Source: a bacterium
GTDB taxonomy: Bacteria > UBP6 > UBA1177
Reading direction: 5' to 3'
Length of the DNA: 64,000 nucleotides
Assembly: GCA_017645765.1 (NCBI GenBank)
Contig: JAGCNV010000026.1
Location: 1 to 64,000, forward strand
Within the stretch, counting starts at the first letter, position 1. Every line of letters begins with the position of its first letter. A program made the translations under genes and the position numbers. This document shows positions 8,143 to 16,959 of this stretch, piece after piece. The notes beneath the pieces were generated by a model. It did no database searches and had not been told where the DNA came from. It saw only the letters and a list, made by a program, of their open reading frames with translations.

Positions 8143-9255
8143 ATGGATAAAGCTTTTTTCAATTACGAAAACTTTAAAACCGACAAAATCCGCGGCGTCG
8201 ATGCCAAATTCGAGGCGCAGAAAATCGCATTTTCCCCGCTTTCTTTCCAGGCAGTAAACGCACTGCTTGAGCTCGGTGTCATGAAAATCATCGAGGATGC
8301 AGGCGATACAGGCATCACTCTTGAAAAAATTGCGGAAAAATCGGGAATTTCGAAATACGGCCTTTCTGTTATCTGCGAAATGGCGCTCGGTATGGAAGTC
8401 CTCAAACTTTCGGCGGACTCAAACCCTGAAAACGAGAGATTCGTTCTCGGAAAAATCGGCTGGATGCTCCTTGAAGACGATCTGACCCGCGTCAATTTCC
8501 GCTTCACGAACGACATCTGCTTCCAGGGCTCGTTTGACCTCGAAAAATCGATAAAAAACGGCAAGCCGGAAGGTCTCAAAGTTTTCGGCGACCAGTGGGT
8601 CACGGTTTATGAAGCTCTTTCAACTCTTCCCGAAAAGGCGAAAAAAAGCTGGTTCGAATTCGATCACTACTATTCCGATATCGCGTTTCCCGAAGCACTT
8701 CCGATAGTTTTTGCAGATAATCCGGAAACGATAGTCGATATCGGCGGAAACACGGCGAAATGGTCGCTTGCATGCTGCAACTACGACAAATCTGTGAAAA
8801 TGACGATAGTTGATCTGCCGGGGCAGACGAAAGTCGCTGCTGAAAACGCGAAAAAAGCTGGTTTTGCAGACAGAATTTCTTTCTGCGAAGGGAACATCCT
8901 GCGTGAATCGACAAAACTCCCGGAAAATCCCGACGCATTCTGGATGAGCCAGTTCCTTGACTGTTTCTCGCTTCACCAGATTATGAAAATCATGAAAAAA
9001 ATACACGAAGCGGCTGGCGCAAATACGAAAGTTTACGTTCTTGAACCGCTCTGGGATTGTCAGCGTTTCAATGCGGCGGCATATTCGCTTCAGGCGACAT
9101 CGCTTTATTTCACCTGCATCGCGAACGGAAACAGCAAGATGTACCGCTTCAAAGAACTCTGCGACGCGATCTGCGAAGGCGGTTTCAAGCTTGAATGCGC
9201 GCACCATAATTTAGGCTCGAACTCTTATTCTCTGCTTGTTTTTAAGAAAATATGA
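8143..9255 (+). CDS. SAM-dependent O-methyltransferase, aryl-polyene-cluster type
   Basis: 370 aa. An N-terminal winged-helix dimerisation region (about 35-100, with LEKIAEKSGISKYGL) precedes a class I methyltransferase fold with IVDIGGNTAKWSLA as the SAM-binding glycine motif and the following acidic TIVDLPGQ. This layout is that of the O-methyltransferase 2 superfamily. It overlaps the next gene by 4 nt (ATGA), and the next two genes encode a ketosynthase chain-length factor and a lysophospholipid-type acyltransferase. This trio resembles one end of aryl-polyene clusters, where such a methyltransferase modifies the aryl head. Substrate specificity is inferred from context only. Confidence 0.8.
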   Translation: MDKAFFNYENFKTDKIRGVDAKFEAQKIAFSPLSFQAVNALLELGVMKIIEDAGDTGITLEKIAEKSGISKYGLSVICEMALGMEVLKLSADSNPENERFVLGKIGWMLLEDDLTRVNFRFTNDICFQGSFDLEKSIKNGKPEGLKVFGDQWVTVYEALSTLPEKAKKSWFEFDHYYSDIAFPEALPIVFADNPETIVDIGGNTAKWSLACCNYDKSVKMTIVDLPGQTKVAAENAKKAGFADRISFCEGNILRESTKLPENPDAFWMSQFLDCFSLHQIMKIMKKIHEAAGANTKVYVLEPLWDCQRFNAAAYSLQATSLYFTCIANGNSKMYRFKELCDAICEGGFKLECAHHNLGSNSYSLLVFKKI

Positions 9256-9917
9256 GTGAAATTTTTGTTTCAAAACCGGTGATGTGGGCACCCGGAGTTG
9301 AAGATGACTCCGAAAAATGGGAAAAATGGCTGAAAGGCGAAGGCAGAATCGAAAAATCGACTTCCGCGCCGAAACTCGAATACACCGATCCGCTTTTCAG
9401 GCGCAGGCTGAGCCAGATTTCGAAGATGACAGTCCACGTTGTCCACGAACTTCTTGAAAAAGAGGGTTTTGACAAAGATACAAAGATTGTTTTTGTCTCG
9501 CTTCGCGGAGAGATCGCCCGCGAATTTTCGATAAATAAAGGAATAATCAATGAAAACATGATCCTGCCGGCTGGATTTTCGCTTTCAGTCTTCAATACTC
9601 CTGTAGCCCTTGCAACGATCGCTTTCGGTCTCACGGGCGGATATTCGGCAGTTTATCCCTCAAAAGGTGATTTTTTATCGGCTTTGAAAAACGCTTTTGC
9701 TCCGGTTTTATGCGGCGATGAAGAAAAAATCGTCCTTGTCTATGCCGACGAACTTGTTCCCGAGTGTTACGGCGTAGATTCGACTCCGCTTGCATTTGCG
9801 GCGGTAGTGAGCGCCGAAAAAACGGAAACCTCAGTGAAAATTGATGATTTCGAGAGCATAAAATCGCCGGATGCCTTTTTGAAACGCCTTCTTGAAGCGG
9901 GGAGGAGCGATGTTTAA
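9252..9917 (+). CDS. Beta-ketoacyl synthase chain-length-factor-like protein
   Basis: A 221-aa protein matching the short N-terminal ketosynthase-like family used as chain-length factor in aryl-polyene clusters. Matching elements are a region like FRRRLSQISKMTVHVVHELL, FVSLRGEIAREFSI, FSLSVFNTPVALATIAFG and VLVYADELVPE. The catalytic Cys of true ketosynthases is absent, as expected for this family. It overlaps the methyltransferase by 4 nt and the acyltransferase by 8 nt. No partner ketosynthase or acyl carrier protein is seen nearby. Confidence 0.78.
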   Translation: MSEIFVSKPVMWAPGVEDDSEKWEKWLKGEGRIEKSTSAPKLEYTDPLFRRRLSQISKMTVHVVHELLEKEGFDKDTKIVFVSLRGEIAREFSINKGIINENMILPAGFSLSVFNTPVALATIAFGLTGGYSAVYPSKGDFLSALKNAFAPVLCGDEEKIVLVYADELVPECYGVDSTPLAFAAVVSAEKTETSVKIDDFESIKSPDAFLKRLLEAGRSDV

Positions 9918-10749
9918 GATCCCCGAAAATCTGCCCAAAATCAGGAATATATTTTTCTACTGCTACCATTCGTTAGGCAAGATCGCGGCGATCCTCTATA
10001 TCGTTTTCGGCTCGATGGTCATCGGTTTTATCATTTTTCCTTTCATCAGGCTTTTTTCGAAAGATAAAAACGATTTTTATGTGAAGGCGCGTGGATATGT
10101 TTCGAATGTTTTCAAACGCTTCCTTTTCATGCTCAAAATAACGGATATCGTCGAGATGAGAGTGCCGGAAATGGAGAAGCTGCGGAATATGAAAGGGAAA
10201 GTCATCGTCGCGAACCACCCGTCGCTCCTTGATTTTGTCTGCATGACGGCCCTTGTTCCGAACGCGAACTGTATCGTCCGTGCGAATCTCACAAAAACGC
10301 CTTATGTCGGCATAATCAGCCAGATCTACATCACTAACGACGAAAATTATGACGATTTGTTCGAAGCGTGCAAAGAAGATCTTGACAACGGCAACAACGT
10401 CCTGATTTTTCCTGAAGGAACGCGCACTCCGCGCTTCAAAAGGAACATCTACCAGAAAGGTGCCGCAAGAATCGCGCTCCACGCAAAATGTGACGTTCTT
10501 CCTGTTTTCATCGGCGGAAGCGACAAATACGGCCTCGGCAAGCACGATCCGCTCTTTTCCTACAATCCCGTTGAAGAGTATTTTTACGATTTTCAGCTTC
10601 TTCCCGAAATAAAAAGCTCAGACTACGAAGGAATGCCTTCTCCCGCAGCGGCAAAGCGCATCACCGACAAAATCGAGGAGGAGATCCTCGCCGCCGATGC
10701 CGAATACAGAAAAACCAACACCAAGTGCAGAACCTTCAATAATGTGTAA
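9910..10749 (+). CDS. Lysophospholipid (PlsC-type) acyltransferase
   Basis: 279 aa. An N-terminal membrane helix (about 20-45, GKIAAILYIVFGSMVIGFII) is followed by the PlsC acyltransferase motifs NHPSLLD (HX4D) and FPEGTR. The start chosen is the ATG at 9910, which has GGGGAGGA just upstream inside the previous gene; a frame 6 codons longer exists. In aryl-polyene clusters a similar enzyme is thought to act on the lipid anchor. Here it is the last of three overlapping genes. General membrane-lipid acyl transfer is an equally possible role. Confidence 0.85.
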   Translation: MFKIPENLPKIRNIFFYCYHSLGKIAAILYIVFGSMVIGFIIFPFIRLFSKDKNDFYVKARGYVSNVFKRFLFMLKITDIVEMRVPEMEKLRNMKGKVIVANHPSLLDFVCMTALVPNANCIVRANLTKTPYVGIISQIYITNDENYDDLFEACKEDLDNGNNVLIFPEGTRTPRFKRNIYQKGAARIALHAKCDVLPVFIGGSDKYGLGKHDPLFSYNPVEEYFYDFQLLPEIKSSDYEGMPSPAAAKRITDKIEEEILAADAEYRKTNTKCRTFNNV

Positions 10750-10898
10750 GCCGGGTTTTAATTGAAGACGCGAAAATTTGTCAATAAAATCCGCTGTTTA
10801 TAAAACTTTTCGGGGGAGGGTGATTTTTTCTCAATAAAAATCGGATTTTGTGGTACTAAATATAAGACGAGTCTGGTTTTTTTTACTTGGAGGCTATC

Positions 10899-11759
10899 AT
10901 GAAAAAATCGATGATTTTTATTGCAATGCTTGCTGTTGCGACAACACTTTTTGCAGAAACTGTCGACTGCGAGTCAGAAAAAGGAAAATGCACTTATGAG
11001 ATTACTGATGAATTTTATTCTCAGGAATGCACATGCCGTGACGGCATGAGTGTCGGGGAAGATTCAACAATTGATGACTCAAAGACACTGCCGACAGCCG
11101 AAGAATGCGAAGCTGAACTTGAAAAAGTCTGCAAAGATGCCGGTTTCAAATGTGAAAACGAAGCGGGATACTGCGATCTTGACCCGGATGGACATTACAG
11201 ATGTGCATGTTTCGGTGTTGCAGGAAGGAAAAGCGGAGAAAGTGAGAATTTCAGCGCTGAAGGCTGCACTGCTGTTTTGGAAACAGAATGCGGAACACAG
11301 GCGGCGACTCCTAAAGTAGTCTGTACAGATGAGAAAATTCTCAATGATTGCATTTCCTACGAACAGACTTTTGCAGACACCTGCTTTGAACCGCTTACCG
11401 ATGAAGATATAGCAGCTCTTCTTGAAACTTCTGTAAAAGAAAGCGGATTGGCAGAAGATATCGCAAACTGCTGTCAGAATGAGGGCATGAGAAACATCTA
11501 TAAGACTAAATTCGAATGTGTCGAGGCTGCAGGTACTTGTGAAAACAAAGAATGCTGTGCAACTTGTGATGTCCAGCTCGGTTATGATAGTTATGATGAA
11601 GGAGAAGGCGGTGTTGACGCTGCAAATACTGAAGCACCTGCTGACGACAGTGCGGTTCCTGGTGAAGATTTTGATGTAGAAGAGTCTTCGGGTTCCAAAG
11701 CAGATTCTGAAAATAAAGAAGAAAGCAAATCCGACGGCTGTTCGATGCTGTTTATCTAA
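10899..11759 (+). CDS. Secreted cysteine-rich acidic protein, unknown
   Basis: 286 aa with a cleavable signal peptide (KKSMIFIAMLAVATTLFA, cut before ET). The mature part carries more than 20 Cys residues in repeated spacings such as CESEKGKC, CTCRDG, CACFG, NCCQNEG and NKECCATC. A 60-residue Asp/Glu/Ser-rich tail follows, ending in GCSMLFI. Disulfide-rich folds in the periplasm or outside the cell are likely. The ATG at 10899 follows TTGGAGG. It stands alone, about 150 bp from its neighbours. No family is recognised. Confidence 0.8.
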   Translation: MKKSMIFIAMLAVATTLFAETVDCESEKGKCTYEITDEFYSQECTCRDGMSVGEDSTIDDSKTLPTAEECEAELEKVCKDAGFKCENEAGYCDLDPDGHYRCACFGVAGRKSGESENFSAEGCTAVLETECGTQAATPKVVCTDEKILNDCISYEQTFADTCFEPLTDEDIAALLETSVKESGLAEDIANCCQNEGMRNIYKTKFECVEAAGTCENKECCATCDVQLGYDSYDEGEGGVDAANTEAPADDSAVPGEDFDVEESSGSKADSENKEESKSDGCSMLFI

Positions 11760-11816
11760 TTTCAAACTTTCAGATTGATTTTCAAAAAAATCTGTCGAAA
11801 TTTTCTAAATTTTGAG

Positions 11817-11822
11817 TATAAT
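11817..11822 (+). promoter_or_regulatory. -10 element before the toxin-antitoxin pair
   Basis: A perfect TATAAT followed by TACCGCG and a long T-run, 38 nt before the DUF4258 start. No clear -35 is seen. The GC discriminator and T-run repeat a pattern at other promoters in the window. Confidence 0.45.
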
Positions 11823-11859
11823 TACCGCGTTTTTGTTTTTTTTAACGAAGAGTTGAACT

Positions 11860-12174
11860 GTGATTAAGATTGAAAAATTAAGATTTTATTACGAAAACGA
11901 TAAGGTTTTTGTTAGCGAACACGCCGCGGAACGTTTCCGTCAGCGCGGTATAAAGGCGAAAGATATTCGTGCCGTAATAAACAATGGCGAAATTATTGAG
12001 CAATATCCGGATGATTTTCCTTTTCCGAGTTGTCTGATAACCGGATATGATGAAAAGGGTAGTTGTATTCATGTCTGTATGAGCGATGAAGGAAGTTGCG
12101 CCAGAATTATTACAGCATATTACCCTGATAAAAAACTTTGGAGTGAAGATTTTAGGCAAAGATTGGAGAAATAG
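11860..12174 (+). CDS. DUF4258 protein, probable toxin of a toxin-antitoxin pair
   Basis: 104 aa with the DUF4258 pattern: SEHAAERFRQRGI, then a segment ending in GEIIEQYPDD, then a central strand and ITAYYPDKKLW. The start is GTG. DUF4258 proteins are often found next to a YgiT/MqsA-type zinc-finger protein, and here such a gene starts one base after the stop. By analogy with MqsRA this is the toxin-like partner, possibly an RNA-targeting RelE/MqsR-like fold. Toxicity itself is inference. Confidence 0.8.
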   Translation: MIKIEKLRFYYENDKVFVSEHAAERFRQRGIKAKDIRAVINNGEIIEQYPDDFPFPSCLITGYDEKGSCIHVCMSDEGSCARIITAYYPDKKLWSEDFRQRLEK

Positions 12175-12175
12175 G

Positions 12176-12406
12176 ATGAAATGTTTGGTATGCAAAGCGG
12201 AAGAAATGAGTGAGAGCACCAGCACTTATTTTACTCAGGTCGATAACTGCTATGTTATTATTGAAAATGTTCCATGTTTTAAGTGTAAGCAGTGCGGAGC
12301 GGTCGTTTACCCGATGTCCGTTCAGGAAACGATAGATGACATTTTGGAAAAAGTCAGAAACATCGCAAGTAAAATCTTTATCATGGACTATTCCAAAGTG
12401 GCATAA
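12176..12406 (+). CDS. YgiT-type zinc-finger protein, probable antitoxin
   Basis: 76 aa with two CxxC knuckles (CLVC and CKQCG) and the YgiT-like VVYPMSVQETIDDIL stretch. The frame extends upstream, but the ATG at 12176 follows GGAGAAATAGG and lies one base past the toxin stop. It resembles the zinc-binding N-terminal half of MqsA. No helix-turn-helix follows, so DNA binding and autoregulation are uncertain. Confidence 0.82.
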   Translation: MKCLVCKAEEMSESTSTYFTQVDNCYVIIENVPCFKCKQCGAVVYPMSVQETIDDILEKVRNIASKIFIMDYSKVA

Positions 12407-12458
12407 TTCTCTTGTAAAAATTCGTAAATAAAATCAAATTGTTATCTTTGAGGGGTCT

Positions 12459-13553
12459 TTGTCGGCAATGTTTGATAGTGCAAAAGAGTATCTCGATTTT
12501 CTGAAATCGGTTCAGTTTGATTTTTCAGCATTCGAAACCGTCCGCGGAAAACCGCGCAAAGTTGTAATAAGTGTTGGAAAATCTGCTGGTTATATGTATG
12601 AAAAGTTCGTTTTGCGCTATCCGGAAACGGCTGCTTTGCCTGCATTTGCAGTGCTTCCTGAAGGGATAAAGTGTAATGTTTCCAAAAATGTTGAAACTTT
12701 CTTTTCAAGTCATCCGCACCTTACTGAAAAGAGCTTCGAAGCGGCTGAAAAGCTCATAAATTTCATAAAAAAGCATGAGCCGGAAAATGTTATTGTTCTT
12801 TTGAGCGGCGGAAGTTCGGCTCTGATCGAAAAAAGTGATAACGAAAAAGAGTCAGTGGAGCTCAACGAAAAACTGCTCAAAAGCGGCCTTCCGATAACTG
12901 AGATCAATAAAAAAAGAAGTGAATATTCGCTAATTAAGAACGGAAAACTCGCTGAAATGTTCGGAAAAACTAATTTTTATGTTTTTGTCGCAAGCGACAT
13001 TCCGTTTGAGGGCGGAGAAAAGTTTGTCGGAAGCATGCCTTTTTTCAGGGAAGATCTTGAAAATACTCATCTTTTTAAGTGCGCTGATTCCGATTTGCTG
13101 CATGATGCGCTTTTAAAAAAACTGCCGGAAAACACCGAATCATTCAGGCGTTTCACCGGAAGCGTCGATGAATTGAAAAGCCTCGTTATCGACCGCATCG
13201 AAGCTGGTGCGGAGGCTGTTCTGGTTACAGGCGAGCCTCTTTTGAAAATCGACTCAAAAAATGCCGGAACCGGCGGCAGAATGAGCCATTTCGCCCTTAC
13301 GATGCTGCCGTTTCTGCAAAAAGGGATGAAGCTTTGCGCTCTTTCTTCTGACGGGATCGACGGAAATTCGCCGTTTGCAGGAGCGGTGGTCGAAGGCGGT
13401 TTGAAAATCATACCCGAAAACGAAATTTCATCCGCGCTTGAAAACTATAACTCGGCTTCCTTGCTTGATAAATGCGGTTTTATGATAAAAAGCGGCTACA
13501 CAGGACTCAATCTCAACGATTTCGTGATCTTTTTGAGAAAAAGCAGCTCTTAA
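12459..13553 (+). CDS. Glycerate 2-kinase family protein (DUF4147/MOFRL)
   Basis: Phosphorylates glycerate in glycerate or serine metabolism. The 364-aa protein shows the family markers VLLSGGSSALIE, the hinge ITEINKKRSEYSLIKNGKLAE, TGTGGRMSHFAL-type glycine motif, ALSSDGIDG and the C-terminal SGYTGLNLNDF (usual form GPTGTNVNDL). The protein is somewhat shorter than the usual 400-450 aa. The first start is TTG at 12459; an ATG at 12468 is better spaced from GAGGGG and may be the real one. Confidence 0.85.
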   Translation: MSAMFDSAKEYLDFLKSVQFDFSAFETVRGKPRKVVISVGKSAGYMYEKFVLRYPETAALPAFAVLPEGIKCNVSKNVETFFSSHPHLTEKSFEAAEKLINFIKKHEPENVIVLLSGGSSALIEKSDNEKESVELNEKLLKSGLPITEINKKRSEYSLIKNGKLAEMFGKTNFYVFVASDIPFEGGEKFVGSMPFFREDLENTHLFKCADSDLLHDALLKKLPENTESFRRFTGSVDELKSLVIDRIEAGAEAVLVTGEPLLKIDSKNAGTGGRMSHFALTMLPFLQKGMKLCALSSDGIDGNSPFAGAVVEGGLKIIPENEISSALENYNSASLLDKCGFMIKSGYTGLNLNDFVIFLRKSSS

Positions 13554-13558
13554 AATTG

Positions 13559-14254
13559 TTATTTTTCACTTGAAATTTTCTTGAGATACTTTATTTCGCT
13601 TATCGAAAACGCGAGCGGCATATATTTGTCGGAAAGTTTTGATTTCAGTAGCGAATATAAAAACGGTACGACAAACATGGAGGGTATTGACGCTAGAAGA
13701 AACATCGTCAACAGGTTCTGTGTTTTGTTTTTCATGTTTTCGTCGCCGTAAGTGAACATCGAACAGTTGTAAAGAAGTAATGAAACAAGAGAGAAACCTG
13801 AAAAATATGGAACAAGAAACCATTCTGTGAACGAGAGCAGCAGAAATGCCGAAGCGTAAAGCTGAAATACCATTCTGAAATCGTTTGCGCCGGCGATGAA
13901 TCCGATCATCGTTATTATTGCCGACATCATATATATGGAGACTATCTCACCGAAAAAACAGGCACACTGCTGTCTGCGCGGAATTTCCTGCCACTGTTCG
14001 TTTCCGAGAAGAATAATCCCTTCCTCTTTCGATATTTCGTCGAGACTGATGCTTCCGATGTGGGAAATTGTGGTTACAGTCACATCTGAAGAAAGAAATT
14101 TGCTCTCGATAATGTCGATCACTTCTTCTATAAAATCGGATGAGGAGGATTTTTTTCTCTCTTCCGGTTTGGAAACAGGTGGAATTTTCCTTCCGCAGCC
14201 TTTACAGTAGTAAAAATTGTTGTTTTCGCTTTTGCAGTGCGGGCACGTCGTCAT
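13559..14254 (-). CDS. Zinc-ribbon membrane protein, unknown
   Basis: 231 aa. An N-terminal zinc ribbon (CPHC and CKGCG), a Ser/Lys linker, a soluble middle region, then about four hydrophobic segments (near residues 105-125, 130-150, 155-170 and 185-205). It overlaps the upstream periplasmic gene by 4 nt, so the two are expressed together. No specific family is recognised. Confidence 0.7.
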   Translation of the reverse strand: MTTCPHCKSENNNFYYCKGCGRKIPPVSKPEERKKSSSSDFIEEVIDIIESKFLSSDVTVTTISHIGSISLDEISKEEGIILLGNEQWQEIPRRQQCACFFGEIVSIYMMSAIITMIGFIAGANDFRMVFQLYASAFLLLSFTEWFLVPYFSGFSLVSLLLYNCSMFTYGDENMKNKTQNLLTMFLLASIPSMFVVPFLYSLLKSKLSDKYMPLAFSISEIKYLKKISSEK

Positions 14255-15177
14255 TTCCCTTCCTTTTCGTTGCCTGATATGTTGACCGGCTCGTGCTTGA
14301 GAGCTTTTGCTATGATTTTTGCCGCTTCAGCCTGATTCATAGCTGTTTTTTCAGGCAGAAACCATAAATCAATAAGGATCTTGTCGTTTTTAACTCCTTT
14401 TATATACCTTCCGTCAAAGGAGAGCAGGGGATCTTTTTCAATTTTGCTTTCGACATTTTTTATCGCGTCGTGTATGAAAAGAGCCTCTTTGATGTTTTTG
14501 CCGATAATATTTTCGTAAAGTTCGCCGGTATATGCGATTTCGTAGGCGATGTTCGGGATACGGATGAAGTAAAGCATCTTGCTGTCAGCGAATTTTGCGC
14601 GGTAAAACTTTTCGGCCTGATTGAATACAGGCTTGAAATCCTTTACATTTTCAAGCGAATTCAAAACCATGTTGGTGAGTTTGTTCATGTTTATGAAAAA
14701 TGTGAGCGAAATCGAAAGGTCGAACTTGTCTGCTCCCAGAACGAGATTATCAACGACTTTTCTTTTGAACGGAAGCCCCATCATTCTCATCTCAGTGTAG
14801 TCGAGGCTCATGAACTGCGAATTTGCGGAAGCTGAAATTTTGCCGGAATGAAGAATTTCCATTAAATCTTCGCCAAGCCTTTCTTCGCCTTTTTCATCAG
14901 CGTAGGCAAAGTTGGGAACTACCTGCAAAAACATGAAATCATTGAGTGTTTCAATCACTACATGGCTGCTTTTGATAGCTTTTCCAATAATTTCGTCGAT
15001 TTTCTTTTCCTGCTGGTTTCCTTTCGAGTTTTTGATGAGCTCGTCGTAATTCGCGGGGAGTTCCACCATCGGTGCGACAGGAAGCTGTCTCATTTCAAGA
15101 TTTTCCGGAAGCGGTTCCTGAGCAGAAAGAAGTGTTCCGAGAAAAAGCAAAAAGAAGAAAAAAACGATTTTTTTCAC
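14251..15177 (-). CDS. Periplasmic protein with signal peptide, unknown
   Basis: 308 aa beginning with a clear signal peptide (KKIVFFFFLLFLGTLLSA, cut before QE). The chosen GTG start at 15177 has GGAGG 7 nt upstream, while the longer frame would put that ribosome site inside the gene. The mature part is mixed alpha/beta without recognised motifs. Paired with the zinc-ribbon membrane protein by a 4-nt overlap. Secretion is well supported; the role is not. Confidence 0.75.
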   Translation of the reverse strand: MKKIVFFFFLLFLGTLLSAQEPLPENLEMRQLPVAPMVELPANYDELIKNSKGNQQEKKIDEIIGKAIKSSHVVIETLNDFMFLQVVPNFAYADEKGEERLGEDLMEILHSGKISASANSQFMSLDYTEMRMMGLPFKRKVVDNLVLGADKFDLSISLTFFINMNKLTNMVLNSLENVKDFKPVFNQAEKFYRAKFADSKMLYFIRIPNIAYEIAYTGELYENIIGKNIKEALFIHDAIKNVESKIEKDPLLSFDGRYIKGVKNDKILIDLWFLPEKTAMNQAEAAKIIAKALKHEPVNISGNEKEGK

Positions 15178-15294
15178 ATTGACCTCCACAAAAAGCGGAA
15201 GATTTTATTTTTCCTGACGGAAGTGTCAACAAAGTTTTTATTTCCAATTAGCAATAAAAGAATTATTTTATTATGTTTTTTGGCGGAGGTGAAA

Positions 15295-16230
15295 ATGAAG
15301 ATAGTTTTTATGGGAAGTCCCGAAATTTCGGTTCCTTTTTTGGATTTCTGCGTCTCCCGAAATGCAGAGATAATTGTTTTTTCGCAGAAGGACAAGATCC
15401 GCGGCCGCGGCAAAAAACTTGAGCCGACGCCCGTGAAAAAGAGGGCTCTCGAGCTCGGTCTTGAGGTCCACACGCTCTGGTCGAAGTCGGAAAAGGCGTT
15501 TGAAATAATGAAAAACTTCGCTCCGGACATGCTTTTTGTAGTGGCTTACGGGCAGATCCTTCCGAAGCGCATTCTGGACTTGCCGAAACTTTATCCGCTG
15601 AACGTCCATTTTTCGCTTCTTCCGAAATACCGCGGCTCGACGCCTGTTAACACCGCTTTGCTGAACGGCGATGCTGTTAGCGGAACTTCAGTCATGGTGA
15701 TGGATGAAGAGCTTGACAGCGGAGATGTGGTCCTTTCGGCTGAGTGCGCTGTCGAAGAGAGCGACAATGCGACAACGCTCTTTGAAAAACTGACAAAACT
15801 TTCGCTTGAACTCCTGGAAAACAACTGGGAAAAGATTGTGAACGGAACTCTTGAACGTGTTCCGCAGCAGGGAGAGCCGGTTTTCACGAATATGATCCAG
15901 AAGTCCGACATGTGGCTTGATTTCGAAAACGATGCAAGAACTTTGTTTAACAAAATCAGAGCTTTGACATATGAACCCGGAGTGCGTGCCATTTTCCGCG
16001 GAAACATTGTCGGCATCGAAAAAGCTGAATTTATCGAAAACTGCAGTGGTAAAGCGGGAGAAATCACCGAAGTTTCCAAAAGCGGAATTGTCGTCGCGTG
16101 CAGGAACGGCGGAATAAAAATTGCAGAACTCAAGCCGGCCGGCAAAAAACCGATGAAGGCGGCAGAATTTATCAACGGTTACAGACCGCAGCCGGGAGAA
16201 GTTTTCTCTGCGAAACCGGAAGAAATTTAA
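15295..16230 (+). CDS. fmt: Methionyl-tRNA formyltransferase
   Basis: Formylates initiator Met-tRNA for translation start. 311 aa with MKIVFMGSPEISVPFLD, the folate/catalytic segment NVHFSLLPKYRGSTPVN, and the C-terminal OB-like domain. The open frame continues far upstream, but the ATG at 15295 has GGCGGAGG at ideal distance and matches the family's N-terminus. The stop overlaps the next ATG by one base. Confidence 0.97.
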   Translation: MKIVFMGSPEISVPFLDFCVSRNAEIIVFSQKDKIRGRGKKLEPTPVKKRALELGLEVHTLWSKSEKAFEIMKNFAPDMLFVVAYGQILPKRILDLPKLYPLNVHFSLLPKYRGSTPVNTALLNGDAVSGTSVMVMDEELDSGDVVLSAECAVEESDNATTLFEKLTKLSLELLENNWEKIVNGTLERVPQQGEPVFTNMIQKSDMWLDFENDARTLFNKIRALTYEPGVRAIFRGNIVGIEKAEFIENCSGKAGEITEVSKSGIVVACRNGGIKIAELKPAGKKPMKAAEFINGYRPQPGEVFSAKPEEI

Positions 16231-16889
16231 TGAAAAATCTGGTCGAAAAAATAAATAAAATCCCTCTTTGGGCAGTTTTTCTGCTTTATCAGATCCTTAT
16301 TCTGGTCAGGATTGCTGTCGAAATGCAGGAGGCGATGATTTGGATATTCGTCATGCAGCTTTTCTGGTTTGACTGCGTTCTGATGTTTTTCGTGATAGGT
16401 TTCAAATACATTCTGAAGTTGAAGAACAGTGACCTTCCGGTTTTGTTCTTAGGAGGTTTTCTAACTTATATTCCGATGCTTTATTCAGTCCTGATGAATC
16501 ATGAATGGCATCTCAACTTCATAAATCCGACTTCTTTCAAACAGGTCGCATTTGACATGCTTACGCTTCTGGCAGTGCATGAATACGATTGGCCGATGTT
16601 TCCGGAGCTTGTGCTGCTGGTTTTAGGTTCTTTCGCCTTGGGTTTTCTGCTTTCCGGAAAAGTGCTGAAATCGCTTTTTGCGGCACTTTTTTCGACATAT
16701 ACTTCATTTTTTTGTCTCGGATTTTCGTGGGTCGCCGTAAACCCCGATCATCCTTCATTTTCGCACTTCAATTCGCCGTTGCCTGACGATATCACTTACA
16801 CTCTTTTTTATGTTTTGTTTTTTCTGATTCTCACTCTTGTTGCCTTTTTTAGGGAAATCCGTGCTTTCTTAACAAATATATTTGCCTAA
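16230..16889 (+). CDS. Integral membrane protein, unknown
   Basis: 219 aa with about six hydrophobic segments (about 12-32, 36-60, 67-88, 120-142, 145-165 and 190-210). It starts at the ATG overlapping the fmt stop (TAATG), so it is probably translated together with fmt. No family is recognised. A longer upstream frame overlapping fmt is rejected as start. Confidence 0.7.
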   Translation: MKNLVEKINKIPLWAVFLLYQILILVRIAVEMQEAMIWIFVMQLFWFDCVLMFFVIGFKYILKLKNSDLPVLFLGGFLTYIPMLYSVLMNHEWHLNFINPTSFKQVAFDMLTLLAVHEYDWPMFPELVLLVLGSFALGFLLSGKVLKSLFAALFSTYTSFFCLGFSWVAVNPDHPSFSHFNSPLPDDITYTLFYVLFFLILTLVAFFREIRAFLTNIFA

Positions 16890-16910
16890 TTTAAAAAAAA
16901 GTCGTTAAAT
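16882..16910 (+). promoter_or_regulatory. Probable hppA promoter
   Basis: TTGCCT (16882-16887, overlapping the upstream stop codon) and TTAAAT (16905-16910) are 17 bp apart, followed by ACGGCGCA and a T-run. It lies 50 nt before hppA. The arrangement matches promoters at 38512 and 40803. Confidence 0.5.
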
Positions 16911-16959
16911 ACGGCGCATTTTTTTGAACGGTCTTTTTTTGTTATTTTAGGAGGTTTGT

